NCBI GenBank assembly: GCA_964386005.1
Contig: CAYLSB010000012.1
Coordinates: forward strand, 15,714 to 79,713
DNA from: FEN-1350 sp964386005
GTDB taxonomy: Bacteria > Planctomycetota > Phycisphaerae > Sedimentisphaerales > Anaerohalosphaeraceae
Direction of reading: 5' to 3'
Length of the DNA: 64,000 bases
Shown here: positions 45,060-53,953 of the stretch, one piece after another
How positions within the stretch are numbered: position 1 is the first letter of the stretch
Layout of the letters: each line of letters starts with the position of its first letter
Notes under the pieces: model-generated
Seen by the model: only the letters and a program-made list of their open reading frames with translations
Database searches by the model: none
Told to the model about the DNA's origin: nothing
Program-made: the position numbers and the translations under genes

Positions 45060-45092
45060 GGGCATCTCCAATCAATAATCAACCACTGATTA

Positions 45093-46388
45093 TTATCGTC
45101 GGATAGCGTCAAGGACGCCATAAACTATTTCAACAGTTTTTTCTATATCCCGGGGACTGTGGGCCAGGGATACGAACATCGCCTCATAAGCGCTGGGGGC
45201 GATATAAATTCCTTTTCGAAGGAGTCCGGAAAACATTCGTTTGAATAGTCCGATATTCGTTGTTTGCACATCGGCGAAATTGCGTACGGGACGGTCCGTA
45301 TAAAAAACGCTTACAATCGATCCAACCCGATTGATCGTTGCCGGAATTCGGGCTTTTTGGGCCGCATCCTGAATTCCATCCGCCAGCCGTTTTCCATGAT
45401 CTTCCAGCGTTTGATAAGTTCCCTCTTCGCGCAGGATATCCAGGGTGGCGATCCCGGCCGCCATAGCCAACGGATTGCCGCTGAGTGTCCCGGCCTGATA
45501 GACCGGACCCAGCGGCGACAGCAAGTCCATGATCGTCGCTTTACCGCCCACCGCCGCGGCGGGAAAGCCCCCGCCGATGATCTTGCCCAGACATGTCAGA
45601 TCCGGCGAAATCCCGTACATCTGTTGCGCTCCGCCATAGGCAACCCGAAATCCGGTAATCACCTCGTCGAAAATGAGAACCGTATTATGGTAGTCACAGA
45701 AAGAACGAATGGATTTCAGATATCCGGTATCCGGTAATACGACGCCCATGTTGGCCGCCACCGGTTCCAGAATGACTCCCGCGACTCGTCCATGGTTCTC
45801 TTCAAAGGCCTGTTCCATCGCGGGTACATCATTGTACGGAACAACGATCGTCTTCTCGGCAAAAGCGTGTGGAACGCCGGCGCTGGAAGGAGTGGAATGC
45901 TCGGCAAGGCCGGATCCCGCGGCAACCAGAAGGCAATCGGAGTGGCCATGATACCCCCCGATCATTTTGATAATATAATCCCGGCCGGTATGAGCCCTGG
46001 CCAGACGAATGGCCGTCATCACCGCTTCCGTGCCGGAGGAGACCATACGGATTTTCTGGATCGACGGGATCGCCTCAATGATTCGTTCGGCCAGCGCGGT
46101 CTCGGCCGGAGTGGGCGCGCCAAATGTGGTACCCTTTTCGGCCGCCGAATGGATGGCGGCGACCACGCGCGGCTCGGCGTGCCCCAGGATCAATGGACCC
46201 CAGGATCCGACGTAGTCGATGTATTCATTACCGTCCATGTCGAAAATTCGGCTGCCCTTGCCGGACGCGATCATGATCGGTTTTTCATCCACGCCGCCAA
46301 ACGCCCGGACGGGAGAATTGACCCCTCCGGGCAGTACACGACAAGCCCGCAACCAGGCCTGATGGGATTTGGTGAATTCATAATCCAT
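45093..46388 (-). CDS. hemL: Glutamate-1-semialdehyde 2,1-aminomutase
   Basis: A class III aminotransferase-fold enzyme of 431 residues from the ATG at 46388 (a GTG at 46397 is also possible). It makes 5-aminolevulinate for tetrapyrrole synthesis with pyridoxal phosphate. Diagnostic motifs are RVLPGGVNSPVRAFGG near the start, MVSSGTEAVMTAIRLARAHT, LIFDEVITGFRVAYGG, and LGKIIGGGFPAAAVGG with the PLP lysine. The C5 pathway is indicated. No other heme gene is in the window. Confidence 0.96.
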   Translation of the reverse strand: MDYEFTKSHQAWLRACRVLPGGVNSPVRAFGGVDEKPIMIASGKGSRIFDMDGNEYIDYVGSWGPLILGHAEPRVVAAIHSAAEKGTTFGAPTPAETALAERIIEAIPSIQKIRMVSSGTEAVMTAIRLARAHTGRDYIIKMIGGYHGHSDCLLVAAGSGLAEHSTPSSAGVPHAFAEKTIVVPYNDVPAMEQAFEENHGRVAGVILEPVAANMGVVLPDTGYLKSIRSFCDYHNTVLIFDEVITGFRVAYGGAQQMYGISPDLTCLGKIIGGGFPAAAVGGKATIMDLLSPLGPVYQAGTLSGNPLAMAAGIATLDILREEGTYQTLEDHGKRLADGIQDAAQKARIPATINRVGSIVSVFYTDRPVRNFADVQTTNIGLFKRMFSGLLRKGIYIAPSAYEAMFVSLAHSPRDIEKTVEIVYGVLDAIRR

Positions 46389-46503
46389 GATCGGCACACC
46401 TTACCTTTCCTGTTGGTACAAATAGTATAATGATTCCTGGAAGTTCGGGAAGCGGAAAAGGACGGATCGGAAATCCCCGACACCCACCATGACGAGTTTT
46501 TCA

Positions 46504-46532
46504 TTGAAACGAATATCCGTAAATGCTATAGT
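46504..46532 (+). promoter_or_regulatory. Sigma-70 promoter of the traffic ATPase operon
   Basis: TTGAAA (46504-46509) and TATAGT (46527-46532) are 17 bp apart; the leader is about 20 nt and contains AAGGAA before the ATG at 46559. Confidence 0.75.
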
Positions 46533-46558
46533 TCCATCGGTGAAAAGGAAATTCGTTT

Positions 46559-48187
46559 ATGATTACAGGAATGAGTCATCTTGGATTGATATCGTCGGGA
46601 ATCGAGGGGTGGGGAGATATCCTTGCCGCGGGAGCCGACTCGCTCACGCAACAACTTCAATTCGGTCCGATCAAATTGTTCCTGCTTCTGGCGTGGGTTT
46701 ATCTGGGGATGTATTCCGCCCAGCGAGTGGCGTACAGTCCGTTAATCGGGCCGGGTTTCAAGCCGCTGGCCGGCGTGTTGTGTCTGTTGGCCGGTCCCCT
46801 GATCTTCGCCGTGTTGATGGTGGCCGATCTGGCGATGAAATTGCAGGAAGGGGAAATCTCCGGGCGGGATGTCCTGCAATATCTCTTCGGCAGCGCCTTT
46901 CTCGGACGGGAAACATTGAAGGGCCGAACCGTCAAACCCGAAGACTCTATCGAGTTGCTCGATGCGGCCGGGAAAAATTTCTTTGAAGATATCGGCGACC
47001 GGGAAGAGCAAAAGGTAGCCGACCAGGAAACCCTGATCCTGGCCAAAGAGATCATCCTGCAGGGAATTCGCCGCCGAGCCAGCGACATCCTGATCGATCC
47101 GAAGGGCACGGGCATCAATACCGTGCGATATCGTATCGACGGCATGTTGCATGTGGTCAAAGAAGTCGATACCGATCATTGCAAGGCCGTCGTCAACAGC
47201 ATCAAGGCCATCGCGGGTATGGATATCTCGGAGAAACGTCGCGCTCTCGACGGATCGTTTATGGCGAGAATCCAGGAAGGGAATGTGTATTTCCGCGTGG
47301 CCAGTTCCGGCGTGTTGGGCGGCGAAAAACTCTCGTTGCGAATCCTCAATCAGGCCACGGGCATGATGCGGCTGGAGGAGGTGGGGATCTCGGAGGATAT
47401 TTGCACGGCGATCCGCGGCGCGTTGGAGCAGCCATCGGGGATGATCGTCATCTGCGGACCCACCGGCAGCGGCAAGACCACGACGCTCTATGCCATGATG
47501 GGCGAGATCGACTTCTTCGCGAGGAATGTGGTCACGATCGAAGATCCCATCGAATACGTCCTTCCTCATGCCAGCCAGATCGAGGTGAATACCAAAGCCA
47601 ATATCACCTTCGCCAATTCGCTTCGCAGTATCCTTCGGCAGGATCCCGATGTGATCTGCGTGGGAGAAATCCGCGACGGAGAAACGGCCGACATGGCTCT
47701 GCAGGCCTCGCACACCGGGCATCTGGTTCTGGCGACGCTGCATAGTTCCAGTAACCTGGCGACGCTGGTGCGTATGATGGATTTGGGAATCAAACCCCTG
47801 ATGCTGGCGTCGGCCTTGTCGATGGTGATCTCGCAGCGGCTGGTTCGAAAGTTATGCGACGGCTGTAAGGAGCCGGCCGAATTGGATGCCGAGACGATCG
47901 ACGGGCTTCGCAAGCAGGGTTTTGATCCGGATAAGGTAATGGCTCCGACGGGCTGTAAGAAATGCAACCAGACGGGCTATTTCGGTCGGACCGCGTTGGT
48001 CGATGTGATGGTTTTGGACGACGAGATCAAGGCGATTCTCGGGAACAAGAACATGTCTCTGGGAGATCTCAAGCAAAAAGGCGATACGCTGGGCCGTAGT
48101 AACCTTAAACGCGAAGGTATGCGAAAGGTCATCGCCGGCCTGACGACGCTGGATGAGGTCAAACGCGTGATATCGAGTATGGGGTAA
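46559..48187 (+). CDS. Membrane-anchored GspE/PilB/VirB11-type secretion ATPase
   Basis: A 542-residue type II/IV secretion ATPase. Walker A is GPTGSGKTTTLY (Lys306), the Asp-box is ARNVVTIEDPIEYV, Walker B VICVGEIRDGETADMALQ, the His-box TGHLVLATLHS, and a C-terminal zinc motif has CDGC and CKKC. The N-terminal region differs from GspE/PilB: instead of the T2SSE_N domain there are two hydrophobic segments (IKLFLLLAWVYLGMYSAQ and PLAGVLCLLAGPLIFAVLMV), so the protein should sit in the inner membrane. It is followed after 2 bp by a membrane protein, with no secretin or pilin operon here. Confidence 0.9.
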   Translation: MITGMSHLGLISSGIEGWGDILAAGADSLTQQLQFGPIKLFLLLAWVYLGMYSAQRVAYSPLIGPGFKPLAGVLCLLAGPLIFAVLMVADLAMKLQEGEISGRDVLQYLFGSAFLGRETLKGRTVKPEDSIELLDAAGKNFFEDIGDREEQKVADQETLILAKEIILQGIRRRASDILIDPKGTGINTVRYRIDGMLHVVKEVDTDHCKAVVNSIKAIAGMDISEKRRALDGSFMARIQEGNVYFRVASSGVLGGEKLSLRILNQATGMMRLEEVGISEDICTAIRGALEQPSGMIVICGPTGSGKTTTLYAMMGEIDFFARNVVTIEDPIEYVLPHASQIEVNTKANITFANSLRSILRQDPDVICVGEIRDGETADMALQASHTGHLVLATLHSSSNLATLVRMMDLGIKPLMLASALSMVISQRLVRKLCDGCKEPAELDAETIDGLRKQGFDPDKVMAPTGCKKCNQTGYFGRTALVDVMVLDDEIKAILGNKNMSLGDLKQKGDTLGRSNLKREGMRKVIAGLTTLDEVKRVISSMG

Positions 48188-48189
48188 AC

Positions 48190-48807
48190 ATGCTGTTTTG
48201 GCTGGCTATCGCGGGTGGGGTGGGAATGGCCGTTCTTGGACGGAAGTGGCGATTGTTTATTATGTGGCAGTGCCTGTTCAATCTGTCGATCGCCGTCTAT
48301 GTGGCCGTAATGATAACGCCGCGACTGGCCGGCATGTTGCCGGAACTCAGCCAGACGGCCTATCATCACGCCTCGGCTATGATGGCGCTGGGACTGGTTA
48401 TCTTTGTGGCTCTTCAATCCTTCACGGCCGGTTTTTTAAGCACGTTCGGCGAGGTGAAATTTCCGGCCGTGTTCGATGGACCCGGCGCGGGAGTTATCGG
48501 TTTTATCGTCGGTTATGTGGCGGTCAGTTTCCTGGTTTTTTCCGCCTATGCCATGCCCTTTGCACAAACCGACTGGGGACAAAAACTATTCGGCGATCAT
48601 GCTCCTTCGGCCGTCAAAGCCGTTGAATCCGTTTGTGATACCGTTGGAAAGTTATCGATCCAGTGCCACGACGATCAGGTCCAACGGACAATTCTATGGT
48701 ATGTTCGTGCGCGGGGTGGTTCGGATGTCGATACATCCGGTTCAATCAATCCGCTGCCTCCGATCAAACGTCCCGATGATAAAGATTTTCCACCGTGGCC
48801 GAAATAA
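48190..48807 (+). CDS. CvpA-like membrane protein, partner of the traffic ATPase gene
   Basis: A 205-residue protein with about four hydrophobic segments (MLFWLAIAGGVGMAVLG, LFNLSIAVYVAVMI, MALGLVIFVALQSFTAGFL, GAGVIGFIVGYVAVSFLVF) and a Pro-rich cytoplasmic tail. The pattern of short helices and a conserved-looking GPGAGVIGFIVGYVAVSF resembles the CvpA family, but this is weak. It starts 2 bp after the ATPase stop codon, so the two are co-transcribed and probably work together in the inner membrane. The function is not established. Confidence 0.65.
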   Translation: MLFWLAIAGGVGMAVLGRKWRLFIMWQCLFNLSIAVYVAVMITPRLAGMLPELSQTAYHHASAMMALGLVIFVALQSFTAGFLSTFGEVKFPAVFDGPGAGVIGFIVGYVAVSFLVFSAYAMPFAQTDWGQKLFGDHAPSAVKAVESVCDTVGKLSIQCHDDQVQRTILWYVRARGGSDVDTSGSINPLPPIKRPDDKDFPPWPK

Positions 48808-48854
48808 AGCTTACTTGAATGCGGTCGGATTGCCGATCCGTCCTGCGAAACCGA

Positions 48855-49718
48855 TTACTTGGACAATTTCCAATTTCCCCGTTTAACCCACGTGACATGG
48901 AAGGAATCGACCGGCTCGACAAGTTCGACATGACCATCCACAAAGACCACATGACTCTTGCCGAAATTTCGTCCGGGGTCATTGGTCTTATGAAAAGAAC
49001 CGAGGCAGTCGGCATAAGGGCGTTGGTCCTCTCCCGGAAGGGGATTAAAGGAGGATCCGGTTCCTTTGATCAGAAGGACATTGTCGTTGAAATAAGCGCC
49101 ATTCAGGTTTGTACCGTCCGGTTGTTTAATAATCCACATGCTTTCTTCGCCGAAGAATGCCACCTGGGATGGCAACCGCTCGATATCCGATAGTTTCTTG
49201 ACCCCTCCGGCGTAATGAGGGCCCGAACCCGCATCCAAATACTGAGCGGATCCCAGATAGGAATTCATGCTGTAGGTGAATTGCGGCCGCATGGCAATAC
49301 CTCCGCATTCACCCGGACCGTGGTTTGTAGCCCGCCCGGCACGCGCGAGAGTGTCAAAGACCGGGCACACATTGACTTTCCTGGTCTGCAGATAAGGCCA
49401 CAGGTGGCCTGGGGCCTGATCCGGATGATGATTATCGTCGTGCCAATGGTGAGGATATTCGGCGGATGAGAAGAATACCCCAGGAGCTCTATAGATGATC
49501 CACCACGGGTAGGGAAACTTGAATTCATTGTCCTCAAGATACAATGTACCCACTAACCCGTATGTGCGGATATTGGTCTTGCAGATCAACTCGCGGGCAA
49601 GCTCTTTGGCTTTGGATACGGCGGGAATGATGATTGCCAACAGGATTCCGATAATGGCAATGACAACCAACAATTCGATCAGAGTAAAACCGCGTGAACG
49701 ATATAAACAACGCTTCAT
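48855..49718 (-). CDS. Prepilin-like secreted protein with N-methylation motif and C-terminal DG motif
   Basis: The ATG at 49718 (287 residues) has AGGAG 7 nt upstream. The N-terminus is a type IV prepilin signal: SRGFTLIELLVVIAIIGILL, cut between Gly and Phe by a prepilin peptidase. The rest is a Cys-poor globular domain ending in HVVFVDGHVEL, a Phycisphaerae-type HxVxDG end similar to DUF1559-type proteins. Such proteins are numerous in planctomycetes, probably as pseudopilins or surface proteins; the individual role is unknown. A promoter at 49760-49788 lies upstream. Confidence 0.85.
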   Translation of the reverse strand: MKRCLYRSRGFTLIELLVVIAIIGILLAIIIPAVSKAKELARELICKTNIRTYGLVGTLYLEDNEFKFPYPWWIIYRAPGVFFSSAEYPHHWHDDNHHPDQAPGHLWPYLQTRKVNVCPVFDTLARAGRATNHGPGECGGIAMRPQFTYSMNSYLGSAQYLDAGSGPHYAGGVKKLSDIERLPSQVAFFGEESMWIIKQPDGTNLNGAYFNDNVLLIKGTGSSFNPLPGEDQRPYADCLGSFHKTNDPGRNFGKSHVVFVDGHVELVEPVDSFHVTWVKRGNWKLSK

Positions 49719-49759
49719 AGAACCACTCCTGAGAAAATGATTCCTCCTGGACGGGTTGC

Positions 49760-49788
49760 ATTTTATCATTCGTGAATTGAAAATGCAA
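49760..49788 (-). promoter_or_regulatory. Sigma-70 promoter of the prepilin-like gene
   Basis: On the minus strand TTGCAT (49783-49788) and TAAAAT (49760-49765) are 17 bp apart, about 42 bp upstream of the ATG at 49718. Confidence 0.65.
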
Positions 49789-49825
49789 TAGAAATCATGG
49801 GTTTTTTAATCTGTTGGTCGGGGCG

Positions 49826-49861
49826 ACCGACCGTCCTTCCCGGCTGTAACGATCGGTCGGT
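49826..49861. repeat. Inverted repeat between two minus-strand genes
   Basis: ACCGACCG (49826-49833) and CGGTCGGT (49854-49861) form an 8-bp stem with a 20-nt loop. No clear T-run follows on the minus strand, so its role as a terminator for the upstream gene is doubtful. Confidence 0.35.
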
Positions 49862-49881
49862 TCCTTGTTGTGTGGTTTTGA

Positions 49882-50772
49882 TCAACGAGAAATAGAAGTC
49901 AATTCCGATTCGTCCGGGGAAGGAATCGCCCACAGAACAGATCCAATACGATCTTCGGGAACGAATTCGACCCGGCCGTCGGCAAACAGAACCATGCAGC
50001 CCGGCTCCTTATTCCGGATGTGTCGGCCGCAAACCGCGGTATGCGGTCTTCCCACCGGATTGGAATCCATCGCGGCGTCGAACAGAACCACGAAATCGGA
50101 AGGGGTGTCGGCTAATCGATCCGGCAGATTCGCATTCATGGCATAGGTACACGCATTTTTGATTGGGGTTGATGGACAACAAAAAAGATATTCTGAGGCG
50201 GATATGCCCTTGATCAGATCTCGCCATTTCAGGCGATCCGGCCAAAGACCGTTATGATCCTCGGCATAGGAATGCAACATTTCACCCAACACAGTCAGAT
50301 TGGCCGCGCAGTTGGCCCGTAAGACGGATTGCCGGCCGGCATTCAGACCTGTCGGTATAAGCTGATTCGACGAGGTCACGATAAGGCCGACGGCAATCCC
50401 ACCAACTGCATACACGTGATACTTGAAAGGGGCCTTATTCAGGATCAGTCCGATCATAGAAAAAAATCCGGCAAGAACGGCGCCGAAAAACATGGCCCAG
50501 GCAAGAATAAAGCCGTATCGGGAACCATGGAGGAGGATTGGGATACGATCCGATCGTCCGAGGATTTCAGATAAACCAAGCAGAAACGCTCCCCCCACGC
50601 ACAATCCACCGGCCACGGCAAACTGTAACGAGCGGACCGCCCAGCGCTGCGATGCCGATATCGGCGCGACATTCAGGACACACGGCTGACTGCGTCGGCC
50701 ATCTGTCATGGCAACTTCCTCTTCCTCATCCTCGAAATAAAAAGAAAGCAGGTGCGACGGATCATCCATCAC
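49882..50772 (-). CDS. Membrane protein with C-terminal DG motif, function unknown
   Basis: Up to 296 residues from 50772; an alternative ATG at 50709 (275 residues) has AGAGGAAG upstream. There are three hydrophobic segments (LQFAVAGGLCVGGAFLLGL, FILAWAMFFGAVLAGFFSMIGLIL, VYAVGGIAVGLIVTSSN). The C-terminal domain contains LRANCAANLTVLGEMLHSYAEDHNGLWPD and CMVLFADGRVEFVPEDRIG, like the globular part of planctomycete prepilin/DUF1559-type proteins, but the prepilin signal is absent. It seems to be a fusion or relative of that fold with membrane helices. Function unknown. A strong promoter sits immediately upstream. Confidence 0.7.
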   Translation of the reverse strand: MMDDPSHLLSFYFEDEEEEVAMTDGRRSQPCVLNVAPISASQRWAVRSLQFAVAGGLCVGGAFLLGLSEILGRSDRIPILLHGSRYGFILAWAMFFGAVLAGFFSMIGLILNKAPFKYHVYAVGGIAVGLIVTSSNQLIPTGLNAGRQSVLRANCAANLTVLGEMLHSYAEDHNGLWPDRLKWRDLIKGISASEYLFCCPSTPIKNACTYAMNANLPDRLADTPSDFVVLFDAAMDSNPVGRPHTAVCGRHIRNKEPGCMVLFADGRVEFVPEDRIGSVLWAIPSPDESELTSISR

Positions 50773-50779
50773 ACCTGCT

Positions 50780-50808
50780 ATTCTACCAGACTACGTACGA
50801 TTTGTCAA
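50780..50808 (-). promoter_or_regulatory. Sigma-70 promoter before the DG-motif membrane gene
   Basis: On the minus strand TTGACA (50803-50808) and TAGAAT (50780-50785) are 17 bp apart. Transcription would begin near 50773, at the first ATG, so either the message is leaderless or translation starts at 50709. Confidence 0.75.
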
Positions 50809-50814
50809 AGGGGT

Positions 50815-53556
50815 TTATTTCTTTTTTCCCTTCTTGACGGGTTGATTCCTGACCACCGCCTGGGCCGCCGCCAGCCGCGCGATCGGCACGCGGAACGGAG
50901 AGCAGCTCACATAGTCCATGCCGACGCGATGGCAGAACTCCACGCTGGCCGGTTCCCCGCCATGCTCGCCGCAGATGCCGACTTCGAGATTCTTGTTGGT
51001 CTTGCGGCCGCGTTCGATGCCCACCTGGATCAATTCGCCCACGCCGGACTGATCGATGCTCTGGAACGGATCGCCCGGAAGGATCTTCTTGTTGAGATAA
51101 TCCGGAAGGAATCCGCCGATGTCGTCTCGGCTGAAGCCGAAGGTCATCTGTGTCAGGTCGTTGGTGCCGAAGCTGAAGAATTCAGCCAGTTCGGCGATCT
51201 TGTCGGCGACCAGGGCCGCTCGCGGAATCTCGATCATCGTGCCGGTCTCGTGGCGGATCTTCTTGATGCCGAATTTGGCCAGCACTTCCGCATAGACCTG
51301 CTTGACGATGGCGAACTGGTCTTTGAGTTCGGCGACATCGCAGACAACGGGGATCATGATCTCGGGGTGGGGCTTCTTGCCTTCCTTGATCAGCTCGGCC
51401 GCGCCTTCGAAAATCGCGCGAACCTGCATTGCCGTCACTTCCGGATACGTTACGCCGAGGCGAACGCCGCGGTGCCCCATCATCGGATTGCTTTCGTGCA
51501 GGTTATCGGCGCGCTTGGCCAGCTCATCCATGCTGATGTTGAGATCTTTGGCCAATTGTTCGAGCTTGGCGCGTTCGCGCGGAACGAACTCATGCAGCGG
51601 CGGATCCAGCAAACGGATAACAACGGGCAATCCGTCCATGGCCGCCAGGGTATTCTTGATATCTTTCTTGACGAACGGGAACAACTCGTCGAGGGCTTTC
51701 TGCCGTTCGGCAAGCGTCTTGGAAACGATCATCTTGCGGAGGTAAAACAACGGCTGATCGGAATTCTTTCCGTAAAACATATGCTCGGTGCGGAACAGGC
51801 CGATGCCCTCGGCTCCAAACATGCGGGCCTTGGCGGCATCATCGGGCGTGTCGGCATTGGTGCGGATTCCGAGTTTGCGCACGGAATCGCAGACCTTCAG
51901 GAAGCCCATGAGCAGTGTATTCTCTTCCCCGGCATCCATCATCGGCAGCTTGCCTTCATAGACGTTGCCCTTGGTACCGTTGAGGGTGATCCAGTCGCCT
52001 TCTCGGAAGACTTTTCCGGCCGCGTGAACTTCCTTCTTGCCAAGCTCCACATGGATTCCGCCGCAGCCGACGATACAGCACTTGCCCCAGCCGCGCGCGA
52101 CCAGCGCCGCATGGCTGGTCATACCGCCGCGGGCCGTGAGGATGGCCTGCGCGGCGCGCATCCCTTCGACGTCCTCCGGGTTGGTCTCTTCGCGGACCAG
52201 GATGACCTTTTTGCCCTGCTTGTTCCATTCGACGGCATCCGCAGCGGTAAAGACGATCTGGCCGGTGGCGCCTCCCGGACCGGCGGGAAGCCCCTTGGCC
52301 AGCGGTTTGCATTCCTTCTCGGCCTTCGGGTCGATGATCGGGTGCAGCAGCTCATCGAGTTGGGCCGGTGTCACGCGCAGGACGGCCTGTTCCTTGGTGA
52401 TGAGCTTTTCCTTGAGCATATCCATCGCCATGCGAACCGCGGCCGGGCCGTTGCGCTTGCCGATACGGCATTGCAGCATGAACAAACGGTTTCGCTCGAT
52501 TGTGAACTCGATATCCTGCATATCCTTATAATGTTTTTCTAAATTTCTCTGAATCGCGAACAATTCCTTGTAGGCCCTGGGCATGGCTTTTTCGAGACTC
52601 AGCAACTCCTTGTTGTGTTCGCTCTTGGAGACCTCATTGACGGGGCCCGGCGTCCGAATGCCCGCCACGACGTCTTCCCCCTGGGCGTTGACCAGATACT
52701 CGCCGTAGAAGTAATTTTCGCCGTTGCCCGGGTTTCGGCTGAAGGCAACGCCCGTGGCCGAATCCTCGCCGAGATTGCCGAAGACCATCGATTGCACGTT
52801 GACGGCCGTACCCCACTCATCGGGAATGCCTTCAATGCGACGATAGCTGATGGCCCGCTTGCCGTTCCATGAGGAGAACACCGCATGGATACCGCCCCAA
52901 AGCTGTTTGTCGTGATCGTCCGGGAAGGCGGTTCCAAGGACTTCTTTGACCTTGTTCTTAAACTGTTCGCACAATCCCTTCAGATCGTCGGCGGTCATAT
53001 CGGTGTCGGTTTTGTACCCCTTGTCGGTTTTGAGCTTGTCCATAATGCGTTCCAACTGACGGCGAATGCCCTGTTCGTCCTTGGGCTCGATGCCCGCCGC
53101 TTTTTCCATCACGACATCGGAATACATCATGATCAAACGGCGATACGCGTCATACACAAATCGCTCGTTGCCGCTCTGCTGAATCAGGCCGGGGATCGTC
53201 TTGCTGGTCAGGCCCACATTCAATACCGTTTCCATCATACCCGGCATCGAACTGCGGGCGCCGGAACGAACCGACATCAGCAACGGATTCTTCGGATCGC
53301 CGAATCCCTTGCTCATGATCTTTTCGACTCGGGCCATCGCCCGGGCCACTTCTTCCTTGACGCCTTTGGGGTATGTCTTTTTATTCTTGTAATAGTACGT
53401 GCAAACTTCGGTGGTGATGGTAAAACCCGGAGGTACCGGGACGCCGAGGTTGGCCATCTCCGCCAGGTTGGCGCCTTTGCCGCCGAGCAGATTTTTCATA
53501 TCGGCGCGACCATCGGCCTTTCCGCCGCCGAAGAAATAGACCCATTTCTGTGCCAT
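50815..53556 (-). CDS. ppdK: Pyruvate, phosphate dikinase
   Basis: A 913-residue enzyme that interconverts pyruvate, ATP and phosphate with phosphoenolpyruvate, AMP and diphosphate. The N-terminal ATP-grasp domain starts FGGGKADGRADMKNLLGGKGANL. The swivelling phosphohistidine domain has ARGGMTSHAALVARGWGKCC. The C-terminal PEP/pyruvate barrel includes GLFRTEHMFY, RLLDPPLHEF, MIEIPRAALVADKIAE and GICGEHGGEPASVEFC. The length fits the family. TAGGAGA precedes the start. It supports glycolysis/gluconeogenesis and PPi-dependent metabolism. No regulator protein (PDRP) is near. Confidence 0.97.
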   Translation of the reverse strand: MAQKWVYFFGGGKADGRADMKNLLGGKGANLAEMANLGVPVPPGFTITTEVCTYYYKNKKTYPKGVKEEVARAMARVEKIMSKGFGDPKNPLLMSVRSGARSSMPGMMETVLNVGLTSKTIPGLIQQSGNERFVYDAYRRLIMMYSDVVMEKAAGIEPKDEQGIRRQLERIMDKLKTDKGYKTDTDMTADDLKGLCEQFKNKVKEVLGTAFPDDHDKQLWGGIHAVFSSWNGKRAISYRRIEGIPDEWGTAVNVQSMVFGNLGEDSATGVAFSRNPGNGENYFYGEYLVNAQGEDVVAGIRTPGPVNEVSKSEHNKELLSLEKAMPRAYKELFAIQRNLEKHYKDMQDIEFTIERNRLFMLQCRIGKRNGPAAVRMAMDMLKEKLITKEQAVLRVTPAQLDELLHPIIDPKAEKECKPLAKGLPAGPGGATGQIVFTAADAVEWNKQGKKVILVREETNPEDVEGMRAAQAILTARGGMTSHAALVARGWGKCCIVGCGGIHVELGKKEVHAAGKVFREGDWITLNGTKGNVYEGKLPMMDAGEENTLLMGFLKVCDSVRKLGIRTNADTPDDAAKARMFGAEGIGLFRTEHMFYGKNSDQPLFYLRKMIVSKTLAERQKALDELFPFVKKDIKNTLAAMDGLPVVIRLLDPPLHEFVPRERAKLEQLAKDLNISMDELAKRADNLHESNPMMGHRGVRLGVTYPEVTAMQVRAIFEGAAELIKEGKKPHPEIMIPVVCDVAELKDQFAIVKQVYAEVLAKFGIKKIRHETGTMIEIPRAALVADKIAELAEFFSFGTNDLTQMTFGFSRDDIGGFLPDYLNKKILPGDPFQSIDQSGVGELIQVGIERGRKTNKNLEVGICGEHGGEPASVEFCHRVGMDYVSCSPFRVPIARLAAAQAVVRNQPVKKGKKK

Positions 53557-53719
53557 GCTTTGTTTCTCCTAAAACAATTCGATTACAGGACTATCCACTG
53601 AATATACGGGAGGAAAAAGACTCCGGAGTATATCCATTCCGCCGATTCGTGTCAATCCTGAAAACTGCTTGAAAAACCGCTTGGTGGTAAAGAAATCCCC
53701 AAGAAAACCTATATTATTC

Positions 53720-53749
53720 TTGACAAAACCCTATAAATTAGTGTAAGAT
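53720..53749 (+). promoter_or_regulatory. Sigma-70 promoter of the beta-helix/dockerin gene
   Basis: A consensus TTGACA (53720-53725) and TAAGAT (53744-53749) are 18 bp apart. The leader to the preferred start at 53978 is about 220 nt and contains a hairpin, a micro-ORF and a short direct repeat. I see nothing clear in the rest of this 421-bp gap (53557-53719). Confidence 0.7.
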
Positions 53750-53771
53750 AATAGAAGTCATTTGGATTATT

Positions 53772-53826
53772 GAGGGAGGTTTATGGTTTTGGGGATGTTG
53801 TATTTTTACCTTCCTCGTGGATTTTT
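53772..53826 (+). promoter_or_regulatory. Leader hairpin with T-run (possible attenuator)
   Basis: GAGGGAGGT (53772-53780) can pair over nine positions, one a G-U, with ACCTTCCTC (53808-53816); five T follow at 53822-53826. The 5' arm is also the ribosome site of a 15-codon ORF in the loop, so pairing would hide it. It could act as an attenuator; inference only. Confidence 0.4.
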
Positions 53827-53830
53827 CTGA
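53783..53830 (+). CDS. Possible 15-residue leader peptide
   Basis: ATG at 53783 follows GAGGGAGG after 4 nt and encodes MVLGMLYFYLPRGFF before TGA. It sits in the 5' leader of the long secreted-protein gene. Size and position recall regulatory leader ORFs, but no amino-acid run suggests which signal would be sensed, and chance is possible. Confidence 0.25.
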   Translation: MVLGMLYFYLPRGFF

Positions 53831-53911
53831 CAATAGTTATCAACGAAGCGGTCTTTGCGGCGCTGTATAGATTGAGATGCGGGTCGTGACACGGAGATGC
53901 TCCTTTTTTAC

Positions 53912-53953
53912 CGGCCGGGAGGGGCATGGCGACAAGGAGATCGGCCGGGAGGG
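53912..53953 (+). repeat. Short direct repeat just upstream of a start codon
   Basis: CGGCCGGGAGGG occurs at 53912-53923 and again at 53942-53953; the following 20 bases are also alike (ATGG, GACA/GACACGAAGGAG), indicating a 30-bp imperfect tandem duplication that includes a ribosome site. Confidence 0.6.

Noticed and set aside
50752..52542. Long plus-strand ORF of 596 codons
   Set aside because: It is antisense to ppdK, whose conserved motifs fix the true frame; its product resembles no family. Long antisense ORFs arise here from codon bias.
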